DNA of 64,000 nucleotides from Reclinomonas americana ATCC 50394 (Eukaryota > Jakobida > Jakobea > Jakobida), in the NCBI GenBank assembly GCA_048213135.1, contig PS015059.1, positions 350,618-414,617 on the forward strand. Direction: 5' to 3'. The notes under the pieces are model-generated. The model was not told the DNA's origin and searched no databases. It was given only the letters and a program-made list of their open reading frames with translations. Of this stretch, positions 13,121-23,353 are shown piece by piece. Numbering within the stretch: the first letter of the stretch is position 1; each line of letters begins with the position of its first letter. The translations under genes and the position numbers were made by a program.

Positions 13121-15408
13121 TCAGCTCCTCTCCACCTCTCCATCCGAATCATCGTCAGCCCCACCTGACGAGCCGCCGCCGAGCTTGGCCAGCTGTGCCC
13201 TCAGCTCCTGAATGGTCTGGTTCTTGCTGTCGAGCATCTTGCGCAGGTTCTTGAACTGGGAGCTGTCCTGCAGGCGGCCATTCAGCTCGCCCTCCAGCTG
13301 CGCCACCTGCGCCGTCCGTCGATCGACCTCGGCACGCGCCTCGGCCAGCTCGCGCTTCAGCGTGTTCACCTGCTCCTGCTGCGCGGCGGCGGCGGCACCC
13401 GACTGCACCGACGCGTCGGCCGACTTGGAGGCGTGCTCCGACAGGCGCGCCTGCAACGCCTCCACCTGCTGCTGCAGCTCCCTCTCTCGGCTCTGGCTGG
13501 CCGCGTTGGCATCGCTCAGCTTGTCCCGCAGCGCAAACACCTCCTCATTCAGCTGCGACTTGTCGTGCATGACAGTCACCAACTGCTCCTGCAGCTTCTT
13601 CAGTTTCTCGCTCTCCTCCGCCGCCGACATGGCCGCGGCTGCGGGTGCGGCGGCAGCGGCAGGTGCTGCCGACGAGCTGGACATGCTCGGCAATCCCCTC
13701 CCCCCGCCCGCCATGGGCGCCATCAGCAAGCGCTGTGCCGCACCCGACGCCTCGGCCTTGGCCATGGCCAGCTCCAGCTTCACGGCGTCGACACCGCGCG
13801 TCGATTGCGAGTCGAGGGTGGTGAAATCGATGGGCGGGTTGATCGGGCCCGGCACGTGCGACATGATGCGGCGAATGAGTTCTGCGTGCACCTTGGCCTC
13901 GTCCTCGAACTCGGTGTCTGGGGGGAGGAGGGGAAAGAAAAGGGGGAGGAAAGGGGTAAGGGGGTGAGGGGCGAAAGAGAGAGAATGGACAGATCATAAC
14001 GAGAAGGAGTCAAAAGAGGTTTCGGCAGAGAGGAGCAAGAAACCAGATCAATCGTGCTTTGTACCACGATGAAGGAGATGAGAATGGAAATGGGTAAAAT
14101 GAAAGGAGGACAGGGAGAGAGACCAAGAGCGCGGACAATCAATAAGACAACTCGAAAAACGGAGCAGAGAGGAGTGTGCAGAGCAGGGCTGCACGCAGAG
14201 AGACACACACATGAAAAGAGGGACCGCATGAGCGAGTATGATGCGTGTGGGCGAGTGAGAGAAAGAGAGAGACCGACAGAGACTGAGTGAAGCGCGTATA
14301 GAATAGGACTACGCACCGAGTGTCACACATACAAAAGAGAGACAGCAAAAGCGAGTATGATGTGTGTGTGTGAGAGAGAGAAACCGTGAAACAGAGAGAG
14401 AAAGTGAGTGATTGTGCGAGTGAAGGGGGGAGGGAGGGAGGAGTGAGGGAGTGAGTGAGAGNNNNNNNNNNNNNNNNNNNNNNNNNNNNNNNNNNNNNNN
14501 NNNNNNNNNNNNNNNNNNNNNNNNNNNNNNNNNNNNNNNNNNNNNNNNNNNNNNNNNNNNNNNNNNNNNNNNNNNNNNNNNNNNNNNNNNNNNNNNNNNN
14601 NNNNNNNNNNNNNNNNNNNNNNNNNNNNNNNNNNNNNNNNNNNNNNNNNNNNNNNNNNNNNNNNNNNNNNNNNNNNNNNNNNNNNNNNNNNNNNNNNNNN
14701 NNNNNNNNNNNNNNNNNNNNNNNNNNNNNNNNNNNNNNNNNNNNNNNNNNNNNNNNNNNNNNNNNNNNNNNNNNNNNNNNNNNNNNNNNNNNNNNNNNNN
14801 NNNNNNNNNNNNNNNNNNNNNNNNNNNNNNNNNNNNNNNNNNNNNNNNNNNNNNNNNNNNNNNNNNNNNNNNNNNNNNNNNNNNNNNNNNNNNNNNNNNN
14901 NNNNNNNNNNNNNNNNNNNNNNNNNNNNNNNNNNNNNNNNNNNNNNNNNNNNNNNNNNNNNNNNNNNNNNNNNNNNNNNNNNNNNNNNNNNNNNNNNNNN
15001 NNNNNNNNNNNNNNNNNNNNNNNNNNNNNNNNNNNNNNNNNNNNNNNNNNNNNNNNNNNNNNNNNNNNNNNNNNNNNNNNNNNNNNNNNNNNNNNNNNNN
15101 NNNNNNNNNNNNNNNNNNNNNNNNNNNNNNNNNNNNNNNNNNNNNNNNNNNNNNNNNNNNNNNNNNNNNNNNNNNNNNNNNNNNNNNNNNNNNNNNNNNN
15201 NNNNNNNNNNNNNNNNNNNNNNNNNNNNNNNNNNNNNNNNNNNNNNNNNNNNNNNNNNNNNNNNNNNNNNNNNNNNNNNNNNNNNNNNNNNNNNNNNNNN
15301 NNNNNNNNNNNNNNNNNNNNNNNNNNNNNNNNNNNNNNNNNNNNNNNNNNNNNNNNNNNNNNNNNNNNNNNNNNNNNNNNNNNNNNNNNNNNNNNNNNNA
15401 CGACGACA

Positions 15409-15481
<73 letters not shown>

Positions 15482-15765
15482 TCACCCCTCTCACGCACCC
15501 ACATTGCCCTTGATAAATCCACACAAATCATCAATCAAGTCCACGACCTCTTTCCGTGAGTATGCCTCGTCAAACAACCTACACGAAATACATGAGTGAC
15601 ATGCACACACACAGAGAAAGAGCAAGAGAGAGAGAGAGAGTGTGTGACACACGCGCACCTCGACTCCTTCACATCCTCAAACGGTTTCTCAATCTCCTCC
15701 ACGTGCAACTGCCGACGCGCAGTGACGTATGTCGAGTACACTCGCAACAACTGCGCTGCCTCCAT
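13121..15765 (-). CDS. LZTFL1: Leucine zipper transcription factor-like 1 (LZTFL1/BBS17), middle missing in gap
   Basis: Exon 1 (15765-15659) and exon 2 (15578-15503) join in phase as EKPFEDVKESRLFDEAYSRK then EVVDLIDDLCGFIKGN. This parallels the human LZTFL1 N-terminus (FQDLKESRL...TIDEV). After a gap, the exon 13917-13121 encodes a long coiled coil (EKLKKLQEQLVTVMHDKSQL, RELAEARAEVDRRTAQVAQL) ending SSQFKNLRKMLDSKNQTIQE then LRAQLA. The human C-terminus has the same N-(M/L)-(K/R)-x-(I/M)-L-x-x-KN-x-x-I-x-(D/E)-LR-x-x-LA pattern. LZTFL1 regulates BBSome traffic into cilia, so this gene points to a ciliated life stage. Ala-rich and Asp-rich stretches are extra. At least one internal exon must lie in the gap 14462-15399. 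Confidence 0.8.
14462..15399. other. Assembly gap (938 N) inside LZTFL1
   Basis: The run of N is flanked by GA/CT repeats and lies between exons encoding the N-terminal domain and the coiled coil of LZTFL1, so coding sequence is probably lost here. Confidence 0.95.
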
Positions 15766-15979
15766 GGCCTTCTCTCTCAACACACTAACAACACTGTAAA
15801 TTTCGAACGTTGCAACGGTGAGCAGGACATCTCGTGAGGTGCGTGACTTGCAGTTCTGCTTGCCTCTCACAAGGCACGAGGTTATGCCAGTCGGTCGGGA
15901 AACGTAGAGGCGCTGGGTGCTTTTGGAGCTTCTACAGATGAAGTGAAACTGGTGACGTCGACGTCGATATTTGTTCGTG

Positions 15980-16425
15980 ATCGCCAACAAACAAGCAACT
16001 GTCTTGATGACCAAGTTCAACCCTTTCCAAAACACCGCAGCAGCAGGTTTCTTGTGTATGTGTGTTCGCTCTCGGATCCGGAGCTCCGAACAAGTCGAGA
16101 ACTGCGATCTTCACCGCATAAGTGTGGTTGACCAGTGGATTTGACACACTTGCATAGACGCATAGCGTTTTTCTGCGATCGTACACGGCACATCGAATCT
16201 CGCGAAATGGCCAGAGCCAGGCAAACAAAGCAAAGCCGGGTCCGGATCCATGAAGCAAAGCAAAGCAAAGCAGTGGAGGCGTCGTCATTGATGGTGTGGT
16301 TGAATGCAAGAGAACTTGTCATGTTGCTGGTGAGGCTCATATCGGTGGTGGCGTGGGCAGGTGGTGCGCGCATTTGCTGCAGCAGTGATTCCAACACTGT
16401 GACAGCCACTGACCTGTAGCCGTGT
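15980..16425. repeat. Dispersed repeat, copy B (most complete)
   Basis: Begins ACAAACAAGCAACTGTCTTG and runs through ATCCGGAGCTCCGAACAAGT, ACTGCGATCTTCACCGCATA, GCAAAGCCGGGTCCGG, an AAGCAAAGC tandem motif (about 16225-16272), to CTCATATCGGTGGTGGCGTG. It fills most of the space between LZTFL1 and the ankyrin gene. No ORF of note. Confidence 0.75.
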
Positions 16426-16484
16426 AGCATGCCACAGCGGACGCACCAGTCAAAGTGACACGTTCTTCGCCTTGGATACATACT

Positions 16485-18691
16485 TCAATCATATGCGTCA
16501 CTCAATTGCTTCCTGAATGAATCAAACGTCTCGACAAGAAGCACAATCTGCATCCAAAGGTTAGACGACAACACCACTCCCATGCTGGCCAGCAGCTTGT
16601 CGGCCAGCAACACATGGTAGATTTCGAACAGTAGCACACGATGCAAGGTTGAGCACGCGAAACCGCGCATGACGCCACCCGGCGCCAGCATTCTAACCAG
16701 CGGAGACTCGATATCGAAGCAGCAACTTCGACGATTGCTGCGGTACATGCGACGGGCATCTCCGACAATTAAAGTGTCGATCAGACGGCGGAACACGTCA
16801 GACGACGGCGCCGCGTCTTGTCGTGGCGGTGCAATGGCGCAGCTGAGCTGCACAAGTGGGAACGGCGACGGCACCGAGTAATCCGCGGCCGCTTCAAGCA
16901 CCCACCTGAGCTCGCTGGAGGCGAGAGCACACTTGCACTGATCAGCCCACTCGCTCGCAGTGTGCTCCTCGGGCTCGCTCGTCAGCTGCACGAAAACGCC
17001 CGCGCCACGTTAAGCAATGTGCAATACAAGAGACTTGCTCACGCACACACACAAACGACAATGGCACAAACCTCAGCTACGTGAGCACCAGTAAGACAAC
17101 AAAAGGCGAGCTGGTCAAGGTCCCAGCCAGGCCGCTCACCGCTCTCAATTTGACAGTCAATCCTTTTCATCTCTTTCTCCAACAACCCATCGTTCACCAC
17201 GGGCAGGACATACGATAAGGAGTACAGAAGCCGTAGCGGCGAGATGTCGCCGTCGTCGAAGCGATCTCTAATCACGTCCTGAAGAATCGCAACCCACTGG
17301 CCGCGGCTCTCGGCCTCCACATGCACTGCATCCATAATCTTGGGAAACACCAATTCGCTCGACAACTCTCTTCCCTGCATGCAGCCATCCTGAAGACAGT
17401 CTATAAAGGCAAGAGCGAGATCATCCAAAGTCACATGCGATCGGTACTGCGGATACTCCAGCAAACAGTGAACCGTGATCGCCAACGGAAGAATGCTCTG
17501 CTGCAAAACGCACTCGGCAACCTGTCCATCGTCAAGAGCTCCCTCCATGAACCGAGGATTGTCCAGAACAACCCGCAGCACGCGTGCATCACTGATAGTG
17601 CGAAGAAGTTGCTGCAGCCAACTGGTCCTGCGCGGGTGGCATGAGAGATCGCTCTGCAGCAGTGTCCGCAGCATGGTACAATCAGACGTTTGCGCGGCCA
17701 CCTCAAACGGTGTTCCTGGCGGCACATCGCCATCGAACAAGCGCACCAAGCGCCCATCTCTTCTGACACAAATGTCCACGAGTTGGTCATCGGCATCCGC
17801 CGGTGTGGTAGCATCCCGAGCCCAGCTGGCGCGAGTGAACATTACACCGGAACCGTCACCCACAACGACCTCGTCTCGCTCCAGCAACAGTGACACAACA
17901 TCCGCATGGCCATTCAAGCACGCTTGCAGCAGAGCAATATTATCCGGTTGTCCCGGGTACACCCTATCGTCGGCGAGCAACGCCGCCACCACTGTTGTGT
18001 GGCCGCGAGATGCCGCCTGTCGCAACGGCATATTGTCGGCAACGGTAGGGTCGGCGATGCCTTCGTCCAGCAGCAGCCGCAAAGTCTCCACATCGTTGGT
18101 GGCGGCCGCCAACTCAAGTCGCACGCTCGCCTCCAGGTTGTGCAGCGGCCACGCCTCACGGAGGTCGTCAAGGACGGCCTTTTTCCGGCAAATCATGCAG
18201 TGTCGCACGGACTTGATCAACATCAACTCGACAAGTTCGGGGTCGACATGAAGACCGAGACCGCCCAGACGTCGGATGGCGAAGCCATCAGACACACTGA
18301 CAGCGGCCCGCAATGCCACATCCAGTGCCTGCGGGCTCATCGCATACTCAATCAGCGGCGTGCGACCGTGCTTCCGCTCTTGCATAACATTCAGCACGTC
18401 TTGCAGGCGACCGCCGACGACTGCGGCAACAGGCCACCACGGACACCATTTGGCCACACTGTCAAAGAATGCGACGGGCACCAGGTGGAGGAGAGCAGTG
18501 ACAGACGCCGTCGGCGCCATCCACAAGCAATGGGCTACTGCGCTCACCCACAAATGCTCCTTGAGCTTCTTCGTCTTCCACAGACGTTCAGCCGCCGCCT
18601 TGTCCACGCGCCCACGCACAGCTTGTGTCAGAAGTGTGGTTGCCTCGCGCCAGGAATGCTGTTTCGCGCAGCAAGAAAAGATGCAAGTGAG

Positions 18692-18747
<56 letters not shown>

Positions 18748-19006
18748 ATACCTGTGCATCCACATAAGCTGGGGGAGGCCTCGGTTCCGTACCAGCATCG
18801 CGACACAATATTAATGCCGTATACACAGCCCATGCCGCGCTTTCACACTCGTGGGCGTCGATCTTCAGCCGCACACTGTCGCAAGTTTTCTCGACAGTGC
18901 TCGCCTTATGCAGCAGTTCTTCAAGCAAGTCGGAGGGTGACAGAGGGGCGGATGATGAAGCCGTGGAATGTGTGTGTGCAAGAGGACGTGAAGTTACAAT
19001 CTTCAA
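16485..19006 (-). CDS. Ankyrin-repeat protein
   Basis: Three minus-strand exons, 19006-18752, 18658-17072 and 16985-16485, about 780 residues. The centre carries ankyrin helices: NDVETLRLLLDEGIADPTVA, MPLRQAASRGHTTVVAALLA and IALLQACLNGHADVVSLLLE. Around them the repeats decay into divergent sequence (FEVAAQTSDCTMLRTLLQSD). The N-terminal exon is Ser-rich with a helical segment (LLEELLHKASTVEKTCDSV). The C-terminal exon has no motif I recognise. Ankyrin domains mediate protein binding; the partner is unknown. Intron 1 contains a (CA)n run (about 18692-18742). An unusually long, almost intronless central exon contrasts with its intron-dense neighbours. Confidence 0.75.
18692..18742. repeat. 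(CA)n microsatellite in ankyrin gene intron 1
   Basis: An uninterrupted CA dinucleotide run of about 50 bases, just after the 5' splice site on the minus strand. Confidence 0.95.
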
Positions 19007-19177
19007 GCTTCGCGAACCTCGCTACATGAGCCAGGCGGAACGTCTGGTGTAAGCTGTCACAGTATGATAAGTTCAATGAAGCGTCAAGATACAAGGAAGC
19101 GCTGCGCGTCTGAAGGCCGCCTACGTTTGTCGAAACGCTTCACCAAGAGTCGCCGCGTTTGATCTCTCGTCGTTTCA

Positions 19178-19805
19178 CTAACTCGAACAACAATCACACC
19201 TCCCTCGCGCAGTGCACTGGCAACACCCCGCCCAGTCCATCACCCGCGGCCTCCCGCGAGCCTCCACGCACTGCGGACACGTGCACGTCTCGCCTGCGCA
19301 CGCCATCTCCCACCCCGACATTGCCGAGGGATCCACATAGTGATACCGACCACACAGCTTATGACCGCACTTGGAGCAGGGTGGTAGCGGGCAAGGGTTG
19401 CTGGCCAGTGCGTCCCGTTGAGCGCGCTCACGAGCCGCCAGCGCCTCCTGCTCGAGGGCATGCACGACAGCTTCTCGCTCCCGTTGCATCGCGAGGCGTG
19501 CGCGGTTCCTTGCCATCTTCTCTTCCACCGCGCCGCTGTCCAGCGCCGGCAGCAGATCGTCGAGGGTCAGATGCCCGAGGCTCTCCGACACGGCGCGCTG
19601 TCGTTCCGCACTCATGTCGAGTGCAGTGCGGAGGTGATAGAGCGCGTTGCGGACGCCTGACGCAGGGTGCGCATGAGCTATCGCGCGACATAAGATGATG
19701 ACGAGCGAGGCTGGTGGCGACCTTGCTGGTGTCGGGCGTCTCGGCTGCCGAGGTCCTCCAAGTGGGTGAGCACGAGGCATAGGATTTGCTCGTCGCGGTC
19801 GGCGG
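19178..19805 (-). CDS. Unrecognised protein with Cys-rich C-terminus (5' incomplete)
   Basis: Two joined minus-strand exons, 19805-19722 and 19656-19178. They encode DEQILCLVLTHLEDLGSRDA, a charged helix (ARNRARLAMQREREAVVHAL), then a Cys-rich end: CSKCGHKLCGRYHY, CAGETCTCPQC, and a final CCQC/RCDCCSS. The spacing C-x2-C-x4-C and C-x-C-x2-C suggests metal binding, but I do not recognise the family. The exon at 19805 starts in phase 1, so at least one upstream exon exists. Reading can continue upstream in frame through proline-rich repeats to an ATG at 20169, but that stretch looks intronic. Function unknown. Confidence 0.55.
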
Positions 19806-20039
19806 CTGCACGAAAGGGAAAGAGGGGAAGTAAAGGGGGGGGGGGAGTAAAGGGGGAAGGAAAGGGGGAAGGGGTGAATTGGGGAGGGGGGGAAGGGGGA
19901 AGGGAGAGAAGAGTGATTAGTGAGGGACAGAAGCGAGGAGGTGGACACCACCACCGCCTGCCCTCTCTTCCTCTATCTTTCTCCCTCCCTCTCTCTCTGT
20001 ATATGTGTGCGTGCGTGTCTCTTCGCGTGTACGAGGCAA

Positions 20040-20470
20040 GAATGACTGATAAGACGAAGTGAACTTGCTCCGTAGCAGTGCTGTCCCTTCGAGTTCTCTC
20101 CACGATCGCGAGCGTCTGTGAATGTATGACAATGAAAGAGCGTGGCGGAAGCAAGTTTGATGCAAGCATCGTTACAGCGTGTTCTCTAGATCTCTCCGAA
20201 TTCCTCTCGCTCTCCCTCTCCCTCTCCCTCTCTCTCTCTCTCTGTCTGCATGTGTGTATATGTGTGCGTGTGTGTCTCCTCGAGTGTACGAGGCAAGAAT
20301 GGCTGATAAGACACAGTGAACTTGCTCCGTAGCAGTGCTGTCCCTCCGAGTTCTCTCCGAACGTATGTGAATGTATGACGATGAAAGAAGCAAGTTCAAT
20401 ACAAGCATCGTTGCAGCGTCTTCTCTCTCCGAATTCCTCTCTCTTTCTCTCTCTTCACGGCAAGGAATGC
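20040..20470. repeat. Direct duplication upstream of HSBP1
   Basis: The block beginning AGAATG(A/G)CTGATAAGAC, with GTGAACTTGCTCCGTAGCAG, GTGAATGTATGAC(A/G)ATGAAA, AAGCAAGTT and TACAGCGT/TGCAGCGT, occurs at about 20037-20215 and again at about 20295-20440. Smaller TTCACGTGTACACGGCAAGG copies continue to 20575. No gene was found between 19806 and 20959. Confidence 0.8.
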
Positions 20471-20959
20471 GGATATGAGAGAGAGAGAGAGAGTGAATTT
20501 TGAGAAAGTGCTGGATGTAAGGTCTGCCTGAGTTCCTCTCTCTCTCTTCACGTGTACACGGCAAGGAATGTGGATGAAGGAGAGAGAGAACGTCTGCGCA
20601 CGCGCGCTCCTGCAGGGGAGAGCGAATGCATGACTGAAATGTGATGGGATAAGTGCTCAGTTCTCAACTACCTGCATCTCTCGTTCTTTTGTGCGCTAGT
20701 ATCTCTGTCCATGTGCATGCGAACACAAGACATGACTCTCAACTTCTCATCCTGCAAACATGTGCTCTTCCGAGTGAGTGCGAAAGTGCACGTTCCCTTC
20801 TCTCTCTCTCTCCTGCTCCCTTTCCTCTCTTCTCATCACAAGCCACACAAACTCACCCGCCATCCTTTTCTCGCACAACAAACACAAACTTCGAGCGCGA
20901 CCGTTACACACAGGACAGCAATCAACGTCCACACGCACAACCACACACACGCAGAGACA

Positions 20960-21373
20960 ATGGCTGACGAGGGACGCATTCCGCAGGGCACACAGGAGCT
21001 GACCAACTACGTTGCGTTGCTGAGTGAGAAACAGAGAGGGAGAGAAAGCAAGTGTGTGAACATGGCCTCACTCATGTCACACTCTCACGCAGGTGCAAGG
21101 TCTGCTGGGTGAGATGGTGCGTGACTGGTCTCTCACTGTGCGTGTCTGTCTCATGTGATTGTTTGCTCACTCTGTGTGTGCGAGAACAGCAAAGTCGATT
21201 CCAGGAAATGTCGACGGCGATCATGGGTCGCAGTTGCGCTTGTGGGCGAGGAAGAGAGTTGTTGTTGTGTGTTGTGTATGTGTGGGAATGGGGCTGGGTT
21301 GAGTTGGACGTGAGTGGGAGAGGTGGTCGGCGTGTGTGTGTCATGAGTGTGGCAGTTGTCTGAGAGGGACTGG

Positions 21374-21406
<33 letters not shown>

Positions 21407-21597
21407 GAGGAGGAGGAGAGAGAGNNNNNNNNNNNNNNNNNNNNNNNNNNNNNNNNNNNNNNNNNNNNNNNNNNNNNNNNNNNNNNNNNNNNNNNNNNNN
21501 NNNNNNNNNNNNNNNNNNNNNNNNNNNNNNNNNNNNNNNNNNNNNNNNNNNNNNNNNNNNNNNNNNNNNNNNNNNNNNNNNNNNNNNNNNNNNNNNN

Positions 21598-21652
<55 letters not shown>

Positions 21653-22843
21653 GATGGTGGGGTGCGAGTTTGCTGGTGCACTGGCAGGCACGCACATAGT
21701 AAGTGAGAAAGGCGCACATATTGGTCTTCTGTGCAGTGAGGATGTGGACTCTCATCTCTCTCCCTTCGCTCTCATGTCTTCCTCGTTGTGCTTCTCGTCA
21801 TTCGTGTATGTCTGTGACGTTCTTACCCGTGCGCTCTCTCACTCATTTGCTGGTCAGACGCATCGTCTCTCGCTGCTGTTTTCTCATCCCATCTCTTCTT
21901 GTTTGCGTGCCTGCAATGATTTGAGTTCTTTCTCTCCCCTGTTCGTCTGCTTGTCAGGCGCAACCTCTCTCACCTTCTCTTCCTGGGATGTGGACTCTTC
22001 CCTCATCCCTTCTCTTCGTGCGCTTGTCTGTCTCATTCTGGTCCTCATTCGTCTGCTTGTCAGACGCATCGCTACTATTCTTGTGTGCGTTCCTTCAACT
22101 TCCGGGTCTATTCGCGTTCACATTCGTTTGTGTACCAGGCGCAACCTCTCTCGCGGCTGTATACTCATCGCTTCTCTTCTCTCCCTCTCTTCCCGCTTGT
22201 GCGCTGTTTCTCGTACTTCTTGTCTTTGTACATGCGTGCCTGCCACATTCTGGCAGCCGCATCATATCTCGCCTCTTCTTTCCGTCTTGTGAGCTGTCTT
22301 GCTTCTCCCTGCTCTCTCCCTTCTCGCTCGTCGACAGTGCGTGGATTGCTGTCGATCTCTCATCCTCACTTGGTCAGCGATTCAGCCTCGTACACTGTCT
22401 CGTCCGCCATTCGTTATCTGTCGTCTCTCTGACTGCACGTTTGCGTGAATCGGTTGTCCTCTCGCCCTCTGTTCTCAAACTCAGCGATGAACTCTCCAGA
22501 CGTCCATACTTGTCTTCAAGATATTTCTCGCCACGCTTCGCCCGCCGTTGTCTCTTTCTGTCCCCCTTGTACACTCTCGATGTCTGTGCGTCTGTGTGTG
22601 CAACTCTCCTTCTCTACCCATCACCGTTCACTCTCCTGTCGTCTACTTCCAGCACAGATTATTCGTCACTCATTCGCATCACTTTCTCTTCATCTCCCTC
22701 CCCATTTCCCTCCCCATCTCGCTCACCCCCCTTCCTCCCCTTTCCCCTCTCCAGTCGACGACATGAGCGGCCGCATCGACGACCTGGAGCGGAGCCTAGG
22801 CGAACTCATGAGCCAAGCAGGCGTGGACGACGAGGGCAACTAA
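20960..22843 (+). CDS. HSBP1: Heat shock factor-binding protein 1 (HSBP1)
   Basis: Four exons: 20960-21010, 21093-21116 (24-nt microexon), 21190-21232 and 22755-22843, giving 68 residues. The protein reads TQELTNYVQGLLGEMQSRF, QEMSTAIMGRIDDMSGRIDD, LERSLGELMSQAGVDDEGN. This tracks the human protein (LTSVVQTLLQQMQDKF...IIGRIDDMSSRIDDLE...LMTQAGVEE) nearly residue by residue. HSBP1 is a small trimeric coiled coil that dampens HSF1 and also supports WASH complex assembly. Introns 1 and 3 start with GTTGCG, confirmed here because any other joint breaks the conserved heptads. Intron 3 is 1.5 kb with a 173-base gap and diverged repeats. Confidence 0.93.
21760..22440. repeat. Diverged minisatellite in HSBP1 intron 3
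   Basis: Recurrent T(G/C)GTC(T/A)G(C/T)TTGTCAG(G/A)CGCA-type motifs appear near 21852, 21946 and 22059, separated by CT-rich filler; a related GTACCAGGCGCAACCTCTCT lies near 22130. Period roughly 100 bp, highly diverged. Confidence 0.55.
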
Positions 22844-23213
22844 TACCCTTGTTTTCTCTCGAGGATGGACCCTCCTTTTTCTCGCCATGTTTGCACTCCC
22901 ACCATTGTGCACGCAGGCGGCGGCGGTGGCGGCGGTGGCGTGGAGGGTTCATCCTGTCTGACACAACTTTTTTGTAAAATCGAGAATGGTGGAGGAATAC
23001 CAGTCGGCACACGATACATTCGCGATCTCCTGGATCGAGAACGCGCCCGATGCGCACGCAGGTTCACATCGTGACAACAACAGCAATAAGAGAGAGAGAG
23101 GCACACGAACACAGAAACAGAGAGAGGGGATACAAAACTGGGTAGCAGAACGATACAATAGGAACGATTACAAGCCTACAGGCGGCGGTGGCGTAGTGGT
23201 GGTGACCTTGTTG

Positions 23214-23317
23214 TCACTTGAGCAGGCACACGTACTTGTGCGTGCGGAGCCAGTCTTCGGTGACGACGTTTTTGATCTGCGCGAGGGCGGGGAATTGACG
23301 AGTGAGCGACACTGAAA

Positions 23318-23353
<36 letters not shown>

